The notes beneath the pieces are model-generated. The model did not search any database. It saw only the letters and a list, made by a program, of their open reading frames with translations, and was not told where the DNA came from. A stretch of DNA of 64,000 nt from Halorubrum alkaliphilum (GTDB taxonomy: Archaea; Halobacteriota; Halobacteria; Halobacteriales; Haloferacaceae), in the NCBI RefSeq assembly GCF_017873815.1, contig NZ_JAGGKQ010000012.1, forward strand, positions 19,854 to 83,853, in the 5' to 3' direction. The position numbers were made by a program, and so were the translations under genes. Shown in pieces: positions 1 through 8,059 of the stretch; within the stretch, counting starts at the first letter, position 1; every line of letters starts with the position of its first letter.

Positions 1-1994
1 GCGAACTCGGCTTCGTGCGCCCGGGCGATGTTGTCGGCGTCGCGGAACCCGTGGCGCTCCTCGGGGAACTCGACGTAGGCGTACGGCGTGTCGTTCGCGA
101 CGAGCGCGTCGATCATCGCCCCCGCCTGCGCGGGCGGCACCACCTCGTCTTTACCACCCTGTAACAACAGCAGCGGGGCGGAGATCCCCTCGGCGTGATA
201 CAGCGGGGAGCGCTCGCGGTACGTCTCCTCGGCCGCCGGGAGCGGGCCGACTAGCCCGTCGAGGTAACGCGACTCGAACTTGTGGGTGTCGGCGGAGAGC
301 GCGGCCAGATCGGCGACGCCGTAGTAGCTCGCGCCGGCATCGAACGTGTCGTGGAAGGCGAGCGCACAGAGGACGGCGTACCCTCCAGCGCTCCCGCCAG
401 AGATGGCGAGTCGGTCCGGATCCGCTAGGCCCTCCGCCGCGGCGTAGCGGGCGGCGTTCACGCAGTCGAGGGTGTCGCGGACCCCCCACTGCCCGTCGAG
501 CGCGTCGCGGTACGCGCGGCCGTACCCCGTCGACCCGCGGTAGTTCACGTCGAGCACCGCGACCCCGCGAGTCGTGAGGAACTGCGTCGACGTCGACAGC
601 GTCGCCTCCGACCGGCTGGTCGGGCCGCCGTGTACCTTCACGACGAGCGGCGGGCGCTCGGTGTCGGAATCAGGACCATCGGCGTCGGGGGCCTCGACGT
701 CCGGGTTGTGTGGCGGGTAGTAGTGGGCGTGCGCGACGGTGTCGTCCGCGCCGACGGCGTCGCCGGTCGGAAAGACGACCGACTCCGGCGTCGAGACGTA
801 CGCCGGAGCGATCGGGTCGTCGGTGGACTCACGGAGCCGACGGGGTTCGCCGAAGCCATCACTCCCCTCGTCCCCCGTACCGTTCGGCTCGGGAGACTCC
901 GGCGACCACTCGACGACCGCGCTCGGGGCGTCCGGTCGGTGGCCGAGGAAGACGACGCGGTCGCCGTCCGATCGGATCGACGCCGGTCGAAACGACGTGT
1001 ACGGGAGATCGGGGTCGACGATCTCCCCGGTGCTCGGATCGAGCAGGCGGAGGCTCGGCTCGCCGTCGACGGTATACAGGGTCGCGATCCGGCCGTCGTC
1101 GAGGAAGGCGAACGTCGATACCCCCACGAGCCACATCGGGACTCCGAACTCCGCGTCCGCCGGATGGAGGTTCTCAGCGGAGCCATCAGCGATCCGGTAG
1201 AGGTTCCACCAGCCGGTCCGGTCGGAGACCGCGTGCAGGACGCCGTCGGGCGACCACGCGGGCGAGCACACCGACTCATCGGGACCGCCGAGCGCAACCG
1301 TTTCGGAGCCGGAGACGACCTCTCCTTCGGCGTCGAGGTCCGCCACGACGAGTTCGGTTCCGTCCCACGGCATGTTCGGGTGATCCCAGCGGAGGTACGC
1401 GATCCGGTCGCCGTCGGGAGCGGGCCGCGGGGCCGCATAGAAGTCGTGGCCCTCGGCGATGACGGCCGGATCATCCGGATCGTCCTCGTCACCGGGATAC
1501 AGCGGGACTCGGACGAGTTCGTTCGCCGGCTCGTCGTCGGTTCCGGGGCCGACGTGTCGCTCGCGGACCGCGTAGACGATGTCGCCGCCGGGGCCGACCG
1601 CCATGTCCGCGTATCGGAGCGCGAGCGGCTCCGGGGGCTCGGGCGTGATCGGCGTCGGTTCCGTGCTCCCATCGACCGGAAGCCGATGGAGACGCTGGTC
1701 GTCCATGCTCGCGACGACGAGGTCATCGCCCGCGACGGCGAAGTCGCCGCCGCCGTACTGGTGCACGAGGGTTCTGACGTCGAAGCCCTCCGGAGTGATC
1801 TCGTCGTGGTCGGGGGTGTCGTCCGAACCACCGAGCGCGGTCCGACAGACGACGCCGCGACCGCCCTCGGACGGTCGTCGTTCGAGCCAGTACGCGTACC
1901 CGTCCGCGACGTGGACGCTCCCGAAGCCGCGACCACCCTCGGCGACATCCTCGGGGGCGATCGGCGACGGCCACTCGCCATATGGTGTCGACAT
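1..1994 (-). CDS. S9 family prolyl oligopeptidase / acylaminoacyl peptidase-like, 3' end outside window
   Basis: A serine peptidase of the prolyl oligopeptidase (S9) type, expected to cleave short peptides in the cytoplasm. About 664 residues are visible and the gene runs off the left edge. The N-terminal two thirds is a beta-propeller-like region; the C-terminal third is an alpha/beta hydrolase. The nucleophile motif GGSAGG has Ser near residue 535, the acid lies in GGKDEVVPP (Asp near 616) and the base in ERHGF (His near 648), so the triad is complete. No signal peptide is seen. The start at 1994 (MSTPYGEWPSP) is supported by a TATA-like element 30 bases upstream, giving a leaderless mRNA. 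The family call is firm; the exact substrate is not known. Confidence 0.93.
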   Translation of the reverse strand, partial: MSTPYGEWPSPIAPEDVAEGGRGFGSVHVADGYAYWLERRPSEGGRGVVCRTALGGSDDTPDHDEITPEGFDVRTLVHQYGGGDFAVAGDDLVVASMDDQRLHRLPVDGSTEPTPITPEPPEPLALRYADMAVGPGGDIVYAVRERHVGPGTDDEPANELVRVPLYPGDEDDPDDPAVIAEGHDFYAAPRPAPDGDRIAYLRWDHPNMPWDGTELVVADLDAEGEVVSGSETVALGGPDESVCSPAWSPDGVLHAVSDRTGWWNLYRIADGSAENLHPADAEFGVPMWLVGVSTFAFLDDGRIATLYTVDGEPSLRLLDPSTGEIVDPDLPYTSFRPASIRSDGDRVVFLGHRPDAPSAVVEWSPESPEPNGTGDEGSDGFGEPRRLRESTDDPIAPAYVSTPESVVFPTGDAVGADDTVAHAHYYPPHNPDVEAPDADGPDSDTERPPLVVKVHGGPTSRSEATLSTSTQFLTTRGVAVLDVNYRGSTGYGRAYRDALDGQWGVRDTLDCVNAARYAAAEGLADPDRLAISGGSAGGYAVLCALAFHDTFDAGASYYGVADLAALSADTHKFESRYLDGLVGPLPAAEETYRERSPLYHAEGISAPLLLLQGGKDEVVPPAQAGAMIDALVANDTPYAYVEFPEERHGFRDADNIARAHEAEF

Positions 1995-2019
1995 GGCCGA
2001 CTGATCGCCGCCGGCCGAC

Positions 2020-2027
2020 TTAAATAT
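2020..2027 (-). promoter_or_regulatory. TATA-like element for the S9 peptidase
   Basis: On the minus strand this reads ATATTTAA and is centred about 30 bases before the ATG at 1994, the spacing expected for a leaderless haloarchaeal transcript. Confidence 0.55.
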
Positions 2028-2055
2028 GGACGGGTCGGTGAGTGCTAGGAGGAGA

Positions 2056-2093
2056 CAACGGACCGGGACCGCGGAACCCGTCTCCGTCCGTTG
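2056..2093. repeat. inverted repeat in the divergent intergenic region
   Basis: Arms CAACGGAC (2056-2063) and GTCCGTTG (2086-2093) pair perfectly over 8 bp around a 22-base loop. It lies between two divergent genes, so it is not a terminator for either; role unknown. Confidence 0.4.
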
Positions 2094-2233
2094 ATCTGAG
2101 CTCCAACCGGGGCGTATCGGACGTGATATGACATCTCGTACCCCTCGATCTCGGCCGTATAGAGCCATGACAACCCGGATCGCACAATTCTTATTATGAT
2201 ACCGGGAGAAACACGACCACTGGAGAGAAGATT

Positions 2234-2249
2234 TACTACATACGTAGTA
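2234..2249. promoter_or_regulatory. palindrome overlapping a TATA-like element, candidate operator
   Basis: TACTAC (2234-2239) and GTAGTA (2244-2249) form a perfect 6-bp inverted repeat with a 4-base spacer. It overlaps the TTTACTA stretch that is the best TATA candidate for the receiver-like gene starting at 2290, about 55 bases downstream. Bound factor unknown. Confidence 0.4.
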
Positions 2250-2289
2250 GCTTCCGCCGGAGACGACGCCTCGTGCTGGAACAACTATC

Positions 2290-2880
2290 ATGACTGACCG
2301 ACCATACTCGAACGCGCACGGAACCGCCCCACGAACGACCGCCGACACCGACCGATCTATTAACACTGATCGAGGTGCCGATACCGACCGGGAAGTCGAC
2401 GCTGACGAGGATCCATCGGTCGACCTCCTCCACGTCGAACCGGATCCGCGGGCCGCGGAGGTGGTGGCGGCGTTCATCGACTGGGGGCTCGACGACGTGA
2501 CCGTCGAGTCAGTCGATCGGCTCGCCGACGCGCTCGGAGTCGTCGGCGACGTCGACTGCGTGGTAACGGAACACCGACTCCCGGACGGAACCGGCGTCGA
2601 ACTGGTCAAGTACGCGCGCGGACGGGACGTTCGAACGCCGATCCTGTTTCACACGACCTGTCACGACTCGCTCGTCGAGTCGGACGCTATCAGTGCGGGC
2701 GCGGACGCGTACGTCAGAAAGCGGTCGAACGCGGGACAGTACGACTGTCTCCTGAGGGCGATCCGCGGGCACGTCCGGACGGCGGGAAGCGGGGACGCCA
2801 AACCCGGTCCGTCGGACTCGACGCACGCCCCGGCCGGCCGATCCGAGTCGGCACCGATGCCGTTGCTGTCCGAGGAGTAG
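2290..2880 (+). CDS. response-regulator receiver-like protein with Glu at the phospho-acceptor site
   Basis: Residues about 44-160 of this 196-residue protein look like a haloarchaeal receiver domain: LLHVEPDP supplies the acidic pocket (Glu50, Asp52), TPILFHTTC the switch Thr, and YVRKR the conserved Lys144. The phospho-acceptor segment reads VVTEHRLPDGTG, so the usual Asp is Glu94. Glu at this site often mimics the phosphorylated state, so the protein may be constitutively active or a non-phosphorylated adaptor (inference). The N-terminal 43 residues and the C-terminal tail after 165 are acidic or low complexity, with no output domain recognised. A palindrome overlaps the likely promoter. 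Confidence 0.8.
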   Translation: MTDRPYSNAHGTAPRTTADTDRSINTDRGADTDREVDADEDPSVDLLHVEPDPRAAEVVAAFIDWGLDDVTVESVDRLADALGVVGDVDCVVTEHRLPDGTGVELVKYARGRDVRTPILFHTTCHDSLVESDAISAGADAYVRKRSNAGQYDCLLRAIRGHVRTAGSGDAKPGPSDSTHAPAGRSESAPMPLLSEE

Positions 2881-2916
2881 TGGTCGGCAGGCGGCCGGCG
2901 AAACCCCTCCGAGCGC

Positions 2917-2960
2917 GACCGACGGAACCCTTTTGAGCGACCGACGGAACCCTTTTGAGC
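2917..2960 (+). repeat. 22-bp tandem duplication carrying the promoter element of the Fe-S scaffold gene
   Basis: Two identical 22-base units (2917-2938 and 2939-2960) each contain ACCCTTTTGAGC. A degenerate version (CCCCTCCGAGC) precedes them at 2904-2914. The second CCTTTTG is about 30 bases before the ATG at 2985, where the TATA element is expected; the first copy would initiate 22 bases further upstream. Confidence 0.75.
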
Positions 2961-2984
2961 GCGACCGGCGTACGCGAGAGCAGT

Positions 2985-3404
2985 ATGGGACTGGGCTCGG
3001 ATATGTACCGGCAGCAGATCCTCGATCACTACAAGAACCCCCGTAACTACGGGGAACTCGAGGACCCGGACTTCACACACGTCGGCGAGAACCCCTCCTG
3101 TGGCGACACGATCAAGGTGGAGATCGGACTCGACGACGCGGAAGAGGAGATCGAGGCGGTGCGGTTCACCGGCGACGGCTGTGCGATCTCGATGGCCTCA
3201 GCGAGCATGCTCTCCGAACGACTCCACGGGATGACGATCGAGGAGTTGGAGGCGCTCGACACCGAGGACGTCACGGAGATGCTGGGCGTCGACATCTCGC
3301 CGATGCGGGTCAAATGCGCCGTGCTCGGTCGGCAGGTGGCTCAGGACGGCTCGAAGATCCACCGTGGCGAGCTCGATCCCGATCGGACTCGGACGGAGGA
3401 GTAG
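2985..3404 (+). CDS. sufU: NifU/SufU-type iron-sulfur cluster assembly scaffold
   Basis: A 139-residue scaffold on which Fe-S clusters are assembled from cysteine desulfurase sulfur. The N-terminal MYRQQILDHYKNPRN signature is typical. The ligands are visible: Cys39 in PSCGD (with Asp41), Cys66 in GDGCAIS and Cys111 in VKCAVL. Length and motifs fit the SufU/IscU family. The ATG at 2985 is chosen because it lies about 30 bases after CCCTTTTGAGC; the ATG at 3003 is possible, and the upstream TTG at 2955 would overlap the promoter. No suf neighbours are in the window. Confidence 0.92.
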   Translation: MGLGSDMYRQQILDHYKNPRNYGELEDPDFTHVGENPSCGDTIKVEIGLDDAEEEIEAVRFTGDGCAISMASASMLSERLHGMTIEELEALDTEDVTEMLGVDISPMRVKCAVLGRQVAQDGSKIHRGELDPDRTRTEE

Positions 3405-3477
3405 TCCGAGCGGACGAGGAGTCGGGGACCGAGCCGAGCCCACCGCCTTTTTGCGCGTGAACCACGTTCGAACGCGT

Positions 3478-4164
3478 ATGAGCGACGGGTTCGACAAGGA
3501 GGCCGAACGCGAGAAGCTCCGCGAGAAGTTCGCGGAGGACGAGGAGCAACGCGAACACACCCAGCGGATGTCCGAGCTACTCCTACAGGGTGCGACGATG
3601 ACGAACCGCCACTGTGACGCGTGTGGCGATCCGATATTCCGACACGACGGACAGGAGTTCTGTCCCACCTGTCACGCCACCGAGGCGGGCTACGCGGTCC
3701 CGGCGGGCGGCGGACAGGTGCCGACGGGGGAGACCCCGGACGACGCGGCCGTGAACGAGTCGCCCGCGACAACGGATCGGACGGCTGGGAGTCCGGAAGG
3801 CGTCGAGCCGGCGACATCGGCTCGTAACCCACAGTCGGCGGAACCAACACGTGACCCACAGTCGGCGGAACCAGCACGTGACCCACAGTCGGGGTCCGCG
3901 CCGCGTCCGGACTCGACGACCACGGATCGTTCGGAGTCGGCGACGACCGCCGCCGGTACCTCGATGTCCTCGACCGCAGCCGGGGTTCGGTCCGAGGAGA
4001 GCGACGGCTCACCGGGTGGGATCGACGACGCCCGAGCGTCGCTCACGCGGACGCTGACACGCTTCGCCCGGGCGGCGGAGGAAACCGACGACCCGCGCCG
4101 GGCCCGCGACCACCTCGAAGCGGCGCGAGAGGCCGCCGAGGTGCTCGCGGCACTTGACCGGTAA
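3478..4164 (+). CDS. Sjogren/scleroderma autoantigen 1-like zinc-ribbon protein
   Basis: A 228-residue protein. Residues 1-40 are a charged helix (KEAEREKLREKFAEDEEQRE), followed by the motif LLQGATMTNRHCDACGDPIF and a second CPTC pair, a four-Cys zinc ribbon typical of the archaeal SSSCA1-like family. The middle is acidic low-complexity sequence with a 9-residue in-frame repeat (DPQSAEPAR type) from three 27-base DNA repeats at 3826-3894. A C-terminal helix (about 180-228) ends the protein. Function unknown; the family is widespread in haloarchaea. The stop is 7 bases from the convergent glmM stop. Confidence 0.8.
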   Translation: MSDGFDKEAEREKLREKFAEDEEQREHTQRMSELLLQGATMTNRHCDACGDPIFRHDGQEFCPTCHATEAGYAVPAGGGQVPTGETPDDAAVNESPATTDRTAGSPEGVEPATSARNPQSAEPTRDPQSAEPARDPQSGSAPRPDSTTTDRSESATTAAGTSMSSTAAGVRSEESDGSPGGIDDARASLTRTLTRFARAAEETDDPRRARDHLEAAREAAEVLAALDR

Positions 4165-4171
4165 CCCACCG

Positions 4172-5533
4172 TCACCGGCCGCTTTCGACGGCCTGCCGCA
4201 TCTCCTCGGCGAGCCGCTCGGCGCGGTCGGCGTCGGCGGACTCGGCGTAGATCCGGATCTTCGGCTCCGTGCCCGAGGGGCGCACGAGCACCCACGCGTC
4301 GCCGTAGTCGAGCCGGTAGCCGTCGGTCGTGTTCGGGGTCGCCGCCGACGTCTCGACGTAGGCCCGGGCCGCGGACAGCATCTCCTCACGCTCGTCGGCG
4401 TCGTCGTACTCGGCGTTGATGCGGACGAAGTGGTAGTCGGTGTACGGCGCGACGACCTCGCTGACCGGCTCGTCGGCGGCCGCGAGCAGTTCGAGGAACT
4501 TCGCGCCGATGTACGCGCCGTCCCGGGAGAGCCGGTACGGCGGGAAGAACACGCCGCCGTTCCCCTCGCCGGCGATGGGGACGTGAACGTCCTCCGCGTA
4601 CAGCTCCCGTGTCCGCGTGATGATGTTCGTCGCGCCGATTGGCGTCAGCTCCAGGTCGGCGTCGTTGTCGGCACAGACGTCGACGAGTCGCTGAGAGACG
4701 TTGACGGCGCTGACGACCGCGTCGCCTGGCTTCAGGGCGTCGTCGGCGAGCGCCGCGAAGGAGGTGTCACCGTCGACGACCGAGCCGGTCTCGTCGACGA
4801 ACACCGCCCGATCCGCGTCGCCGTCGTGGGCGATCCCCACGTCGGCGTCGCTGGTCGCGACGAGCCGCGAGAGCGCGGTCAGGTTCTCGGGGACGGGTTC
4901 GGACTCCCGACCGGGGAAGTGGCCGTCGGGCGTCGCGTTCACGGTTAGCACCTCACAGCCGAGTTCGCGGTAGATGCGGGGAGAACTGACCGAGGCGGCC
5001 CCGTGTCCGGGATCGACCGCGACCGTGAGACCCGCGTCGGCGATGCCATCCCGGTCGACCGCGTCGATCAGCTGGTCCGCGTAGTCGTCGACGACGCCCT
5101 CGACGCGGGTCGTCGTTCCCGCTCCGCGCCAGTCCGTGTGGTCGTAGTCGTCGTCGAGCACGCGTCGCTCGATCCGTTCGAGCACGTCGACCGACAGCTC
5201 GACCCCGTCGTCGCCGACGAGTTTGATACCGTTGAACTCCGGCGGATTGTGCGAGGCGGTGACGAGCACACAGGGGACCCCGGTCGACTCGCAGTAGTGG
5301 CCGACCGCCGGCGTGGGAGCGACGCCCAGCCGGTCGACGTCGCAGCCGACGGCGGCGAGCCCGCTCGCGGCCGCGTTGGCGAACAGCTCGCCGGTCGTCC
5401 GGGTGTCGCGGGCGACGGCGACCCGGTCGGCGCCCCACGTCGTTCCGGCCGCCTTCGCGATGTCGAGGACCAGCTCCGGCGTGAGGTACCGCAACGCGAC
5501 CCCGCGAATGCCGCTGGATCCGAACAGCTCCAT
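4172..5533 (-). CDS. glmM: phosphoglucosamine mutase / phosphomannomutase family
   Basis: A 453-residue alpha-D-phosphohexomutase that interconverts hexosamine (or hexose) 6- and 1-phosphates for nucleotide-sugar synthesis in the cytoplasm. All four domain signatures are present in order: phosphoserine loop TASHNP (Ser94), metal loop DGDADR, sugar-specificity loop GEGNGG and phosphate-binding loop RPSGTEP. The N-terminus MELFGSSGIRG is characteristic, which fixes the start at 5533 although an open frame extends upstream. GlmM versus ManB cannot be separated from sequence reading alone. Confidence 0.9.
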   Translation of the reverse strand: MELFGSSGIRGVALRYLTPELVLDIAKAAGTTWGADRVAVARDTRTTGELFANAAASGLAAVGCDVDRLGVAPTPAVGHYCESTGVPCVLVTASHNPPEFNGIKLVGDDGVELSVDVLERIERRVLDDDYDHTDWRGAGTTTRVEGVVDDYADQLIDAVDRDGIADAGLTVAVDPGHGAASVSSPRIYRELGCEVLTVNATPDGHFPGRESEPVPENLTALSRLVATSDADVGIAHDGDADRAVFVDETGSVVDGDTSFAALADDALKPGDAVVSAVNVSQRLVDVCADNDADLELTPIGATNIITRTRELYAEDVHVPIAGEGNGGVFFPPYRLSRDGAYIGAKFLELLAAADEPVSEVVAPYTDYHFVRINAEYDDADEREEMLSAARAYVETSAATPNTTDGYRLDYGDAWVLVRPSGTEPKIRIYAESADADRAERLAEEMRQAVESGR

Positions 5534-5610
5534 GGACGGTCTTGCGCCGGCCGACGGGAAAGCCGTTCCGAACGCGTGTGGTTGAAACCCGCGCCGCCCG
5601 TAGCGGTTCC

Positions 5611-6213
5611 ATGACGCGATCACGACGGGAACTGCTCTCCCGCGCCGGCGGCGCGCTCGCCGCGGTCGGGACGACTGCCGCGGCCGGATGCCTCGACTTC
5701 GCGGCCGGCGACGGACCGCAGGGCCCGGAGGGAACACCGGCGACGTTGTCGTGTACCGACGAGGAGTTCGTCCGGCTGGAGGCCCCCTTTTCCGAGCCGG
5801 TCGAGACGCGAACCGTCGAGGCGAACGGGACGCGGGTCGAGCTCTCCACCGAAGGAACGTCCGAGACGTACGGGTCGTCGCTCCGGCTCGTGTTGCGGAA
5901 CAACGGCGACGCGGCGGTCGCCACGCGCGGAGAACACGCCTACTCGATCCAGCGACGAACCGGGGCCGGATGGCAGGAGGTCCGGGGCTCGCCGACCGGC
6001 GAGCCCGTCGAGCTCCCCCGGGAGGACCGGTCGCTCGCGACCAACGGAACCTATAGCTGGTCCGTCACGTTGGAGGAGGACGCGCTCGCGTCGGGAGTTC
6101 CCGGCACTGAAATCGCCGTTTGTCCGCCACTGGGGCCGGGGACACACCGGTTCGTCTACTGGGGGGTCGTCGACGCCGCACCGGTCGGTATCGAGTTCGA
6201 ACTCGTCGGGTGA
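5611..6213 (+). CDS. Tat-exported lipoprotein, function unknown
   Basis: A 200-residue protein starting with a twin-arginine signal (TRSRRELLSRAGG), a hydrophobic Ala-rich segment and a lipobox AAAGC, so Cys near residue 28 is the probable lipidation site and the mature protein faces outside. The mature part is beta-rich with a pattern seen in immunoglobulin-like haloarchaeal lipoproteins (LRLVLRNNGDAAV, then HAYSIQRRTGAGW and TYSWSVTLEE). No catalytic motif is seen. The ATG at 5611 gives the standard Tat n-region; upstream in-frame starts would bury the signal. It diverges from glmM. Confidence 0.78.
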   Translation: MTRSRRELLSRAGGALAAVGTTAAAGCLDFAAGDGPQGPEGTPATLSCTDEEFVRLEAPFSEPVETRTVEANGTRVELSTEGTSETYGSSLRLVLRNNGDAAVATRGEHAYSIQRRTGAGWQEVRGSPTGEPVELPREDRSLATNGTYSWSVTLEEDALASGVPGTEIAVCPPLGPGTHRFVYWGVVDAAPVGIEFELVG

Positions 6214-6249
6214 GTTGCGCAGCGACGGGTCCGAACCCGACGACCACCC

Positions 6250-6858
6250 TCAGAACGTCGTCCACTCGGAGGGTTGATCCATGCGACCGCGGACGCGGAA
6301 CTGGCGTTCGTCGTCCGCCATGCGGGTCTCCAAGACGAGTTCGAACGGCTCGTGGAGGGTGTGTATCACCTGCTCGTCGTGCGTGGTCGAGCCGACGACG
6401 CCGACGAACGGCCAGTCCTGCCCGGACGCCTGTGAAGTCATCACCCGCGTGAACCGGTAGATCCGCTCGGGGTCCCAGTACATCAACAGTTCCGACAGCG
6501 AGTAGACGCCCACGGCCCGAGAGAGGCCGGTCGACGACTCGACGACGTCGGTGAACTTGATCCCAATCTCGGTGAGATCGCCCGGGTTCCCGACGTACTT
6601 CGTCGTCGCGGTGTCGGCCGGTTTATCGCCCTGCTGGTGGGTGACACAGTCGATTATCACCACGTCGTCCGCGTCGGTACCCGTGATCTGCTCGTAGTCC
6701 GACCGAACCTTGTCGGCGGTACGACCGGTCGACACGACGATCGGTGCGTTCGACCACTCGAAGAGCAGCCGATTGAACAGGTCGTACTTCCCGCTCATCG
6801 GTGGCCCGCTGATGAGCACGCTGCCGGCATCGAGGACAGCGTCGGGAAGCACGCTCAT
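6250..6858 (-). CDS. RecA/KaiC-superfamily HTR-like ATPase-fold protein
   Basis: A 202-residue P-loop-fold protein: GPPMSGKYDL near residues 16-25 is a Walker A-like loop, but the Ser/Thr that follows GK is Tyr. DADDVVIIDC near residue 70 resembles Walker B. Such HTR-like proteins are common in haloarchaea and often lack strict Walker residues; nucleotide binding is uncertain. The start MSVLPDAVLDAG (6858) is chosen over an upstream in-frame ATG at 6930 because the latter would overlap the neighbouring gene. It follows a KaiC-type gene and a small conserved gene on the same strand, with cheW just beyond. Confidence 0.75.
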   Translation of the reverse strand: MSVLPDAVLDAGSVLISGPPMSGKYDLFNRLLFEWSNAPIVVSTGRTADKVRSDYEQITGTDADDVVIIDCVTHQQGDKPADTATTKYVGNPGDLTEIGIKFTDVVESSTGLSRAVGVYSLSELLMYWDPERIYRFTRVMTSQASGQDWPFVGVVGSTTHDEQVIHTLHEPFELVLETRMADDERQFRVRGRMDQPSEWTTF

Positions 6859-6901
6859 ATCTCTCCCTTCGGACCGAGTCGTGTAAAACCCTTCCGAGCG
6901 A

Positions 6902-7288
6902 TCATTTTCGAAGGAACGACGGGAGCTCAAGCGACGACGGGGCCCCCGTTCGCGGCCGGTCCATGAGAGTCAGTTCATTGATGGCTCCCGGGAGCGCGGC
7001 GGGGACCGGCGCTCGTCGAGGCGTCCCGGTCTCGTCGACGAGCCGGTCCCAGACGCGTTCGGGTTCCTCGGCCGGATCCTCCAGAGCCTTCGTCCGTCCC
7101 TCGTCGTAGGCGAGTTCGACGATGCTCCGGTCGTACGCGCTCGGAAACGCCCCGAGGACGCGGTCGAGTTCATCCGGCCGTTCGCTGCCACAGCCGGCGG
7201 CGACGCCCAAGGCGAACGCGCGATCGATCGCCTCCTCGCGATCCAGCGTGTCGTCGCACCAGTCCGTACCGAACGTGCGGTCGTACAT
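6902..7288 (-). CDS. conserved haloarchaeal protein coupled to a KaiC-like gene
   Basis: A 128-residue acidic protein with no recognised domain. It starts at 7288 with the arrangement TGATG, sharing one base with the stop of the upstream KaiC-like ATPase, which implies translational coupling. The N-terminal half is helical (DREEAIDRAFALGVAAG, then SIVELAYDEGRTKALED); the C-terminus is Pro-rich. By context it may be a partner of the two ATPase-like proteins around it (inference). Confidence 0.7.
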   Translation of the reverse strand: MYDRTFGTDWCDDTLDREEAIDRAFALGVAAGCGSERPDELDRVLGAFPSAYDRSIVELAYDEGRTKALEDPAEEPERVWDRLVDETGTPRRAPVPAALPGAINELTLMDRPRTGAPSSLELPSFLRK

Positions 7289-7983
7289 CAGTGACTCACC
7301 GTTGCTGCCGGGCCCACACGGAGTCCGCCCTCCGTGAACTCGATGTCTTGGATGTCCGTATCGATGTCCGCGCCGCGCATCTTCAACACTTGGAGGCCGC
7401 GACGCATCCCCTCGTCCTCCAGATAGTTGTGCATGAACACCACGCCGTGTGCGAGGTAGTGTTCCTCGGAGTACGCGTCGGGGTCGGTCATCTCAGAGAT
7501 GAGAAGCGTCGTCGCGTCCGCCCGCTTGATCGAGGAGAGGAGCTGTATCATCGTGTCTTCGTCGTCATCGAGGAGGAAGCGCAACAGCATCGTCGAGTCG
7601 AAGACGACCCGGTCGATGTCGCGGGAGTTAATGAAGCCGGTCAGTCGGTTCGTGACGCCAGACCGGTCCCGTCGTTCGCCGGGCAACCCGAAGAAGCGCC
7701 GGCCGTCGGCCGAAAACGAGTCGAGAAAGGTGATCCGGTCGGTCTCCAACGCCCGGTCGAACCCGAAGTCGTAGCCGCCCATGTCGCGTTTGATCCCCTC
7801 TTTCGTCTCATGCATACTCACGTACAGCACGTCCTCCCCGTTTCGAGCCCCCTGCGCGGCGAACTGTGAGCAGAACGTCGTTTTCCCGCTTCCCGGAGGG
7901 CCGCTCACCACGTATAGCCGATCGGCCGGGAACCCGCCGTCGACGACATCGTCGAACCCGGGGACCCCACTGGAGGCGCGCAT
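7288..7983 (-). CDS. KaiC/RAD55-like RecA-superfamily ATPase
   Basis: A 231-residue single-domain RecA-fold ATPase. GPPGSGKTTF (residues 28-37) is an intact Walker A, and DRVVFDST a Walker B ending the usual hydrophobic strand. The opening RASSGVPGFDDVVDGGFP is the standard KaiC-domain entry. I chose the ATG at 7983 because GTTTATC on the minus strand (8007-8013) is 27 bases upstream, giving a leaderless transcript; a GTG at 8004 would lie inside the promoter. First gene of a three-gene unit ending at 6250. Role unknown; proximity to cheW suggests signal transduction. Confidence 0.85.
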   Translation of the reverse strand: MRASSGVPGFDDVVDGGFPADRLYVVSGPPGSGKTTFCSQFAAQGARNGEDVLYVSMHETKEGIKRDMGGYDFGFDRALETDRITFLDSFSADGRRFFGLPGERRDRSGVTNRLTGFINSRDIDRVVFDSTMLLRFLLDDDEDTMIQLLSSIKRADATTLLISEMTDPDAYSEEHYLAHGVVFMHNYLEDEGMRRGLQVLKMRGADIDTDIQDIEFTEGGLRVGPAATVSH

Positions 7984-8006
7984 ACCTGTATCCACTCGGG
8001 TCACCG

Positions 8007-8013
8007 GATAAAC
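8007..8013 (-). promoter_or_regulatory. TATA-like element for the KaiC-like operon
   Basis: Minus strand GTTTATC, centred 27 bases before the ATG at 7983; it decides between that start and the GTG at 8004. Confidence 0.55.
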
Positions 8014-8059
8014 GTTGCCGCCCGGTTTTCATCGATGAGAACTCCGGACGACGAGTATC

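Noticed and set aside
630..2048. Long ORFs on both strands (472 and 447 codons) over the S9 peptidase
   Set aside because: The minus-strand frame starting at 1994 has a complete S9 peptidase with triad; the other frames are Arg/Ser-rich shadows caused by high GC.
2045..2284. 79-codon minus-strand ORF in the divergent gap
   Set aside because: No acidic bias, no recognisable motif, and it covers the promoter and palindrome of the neighbouring gene.
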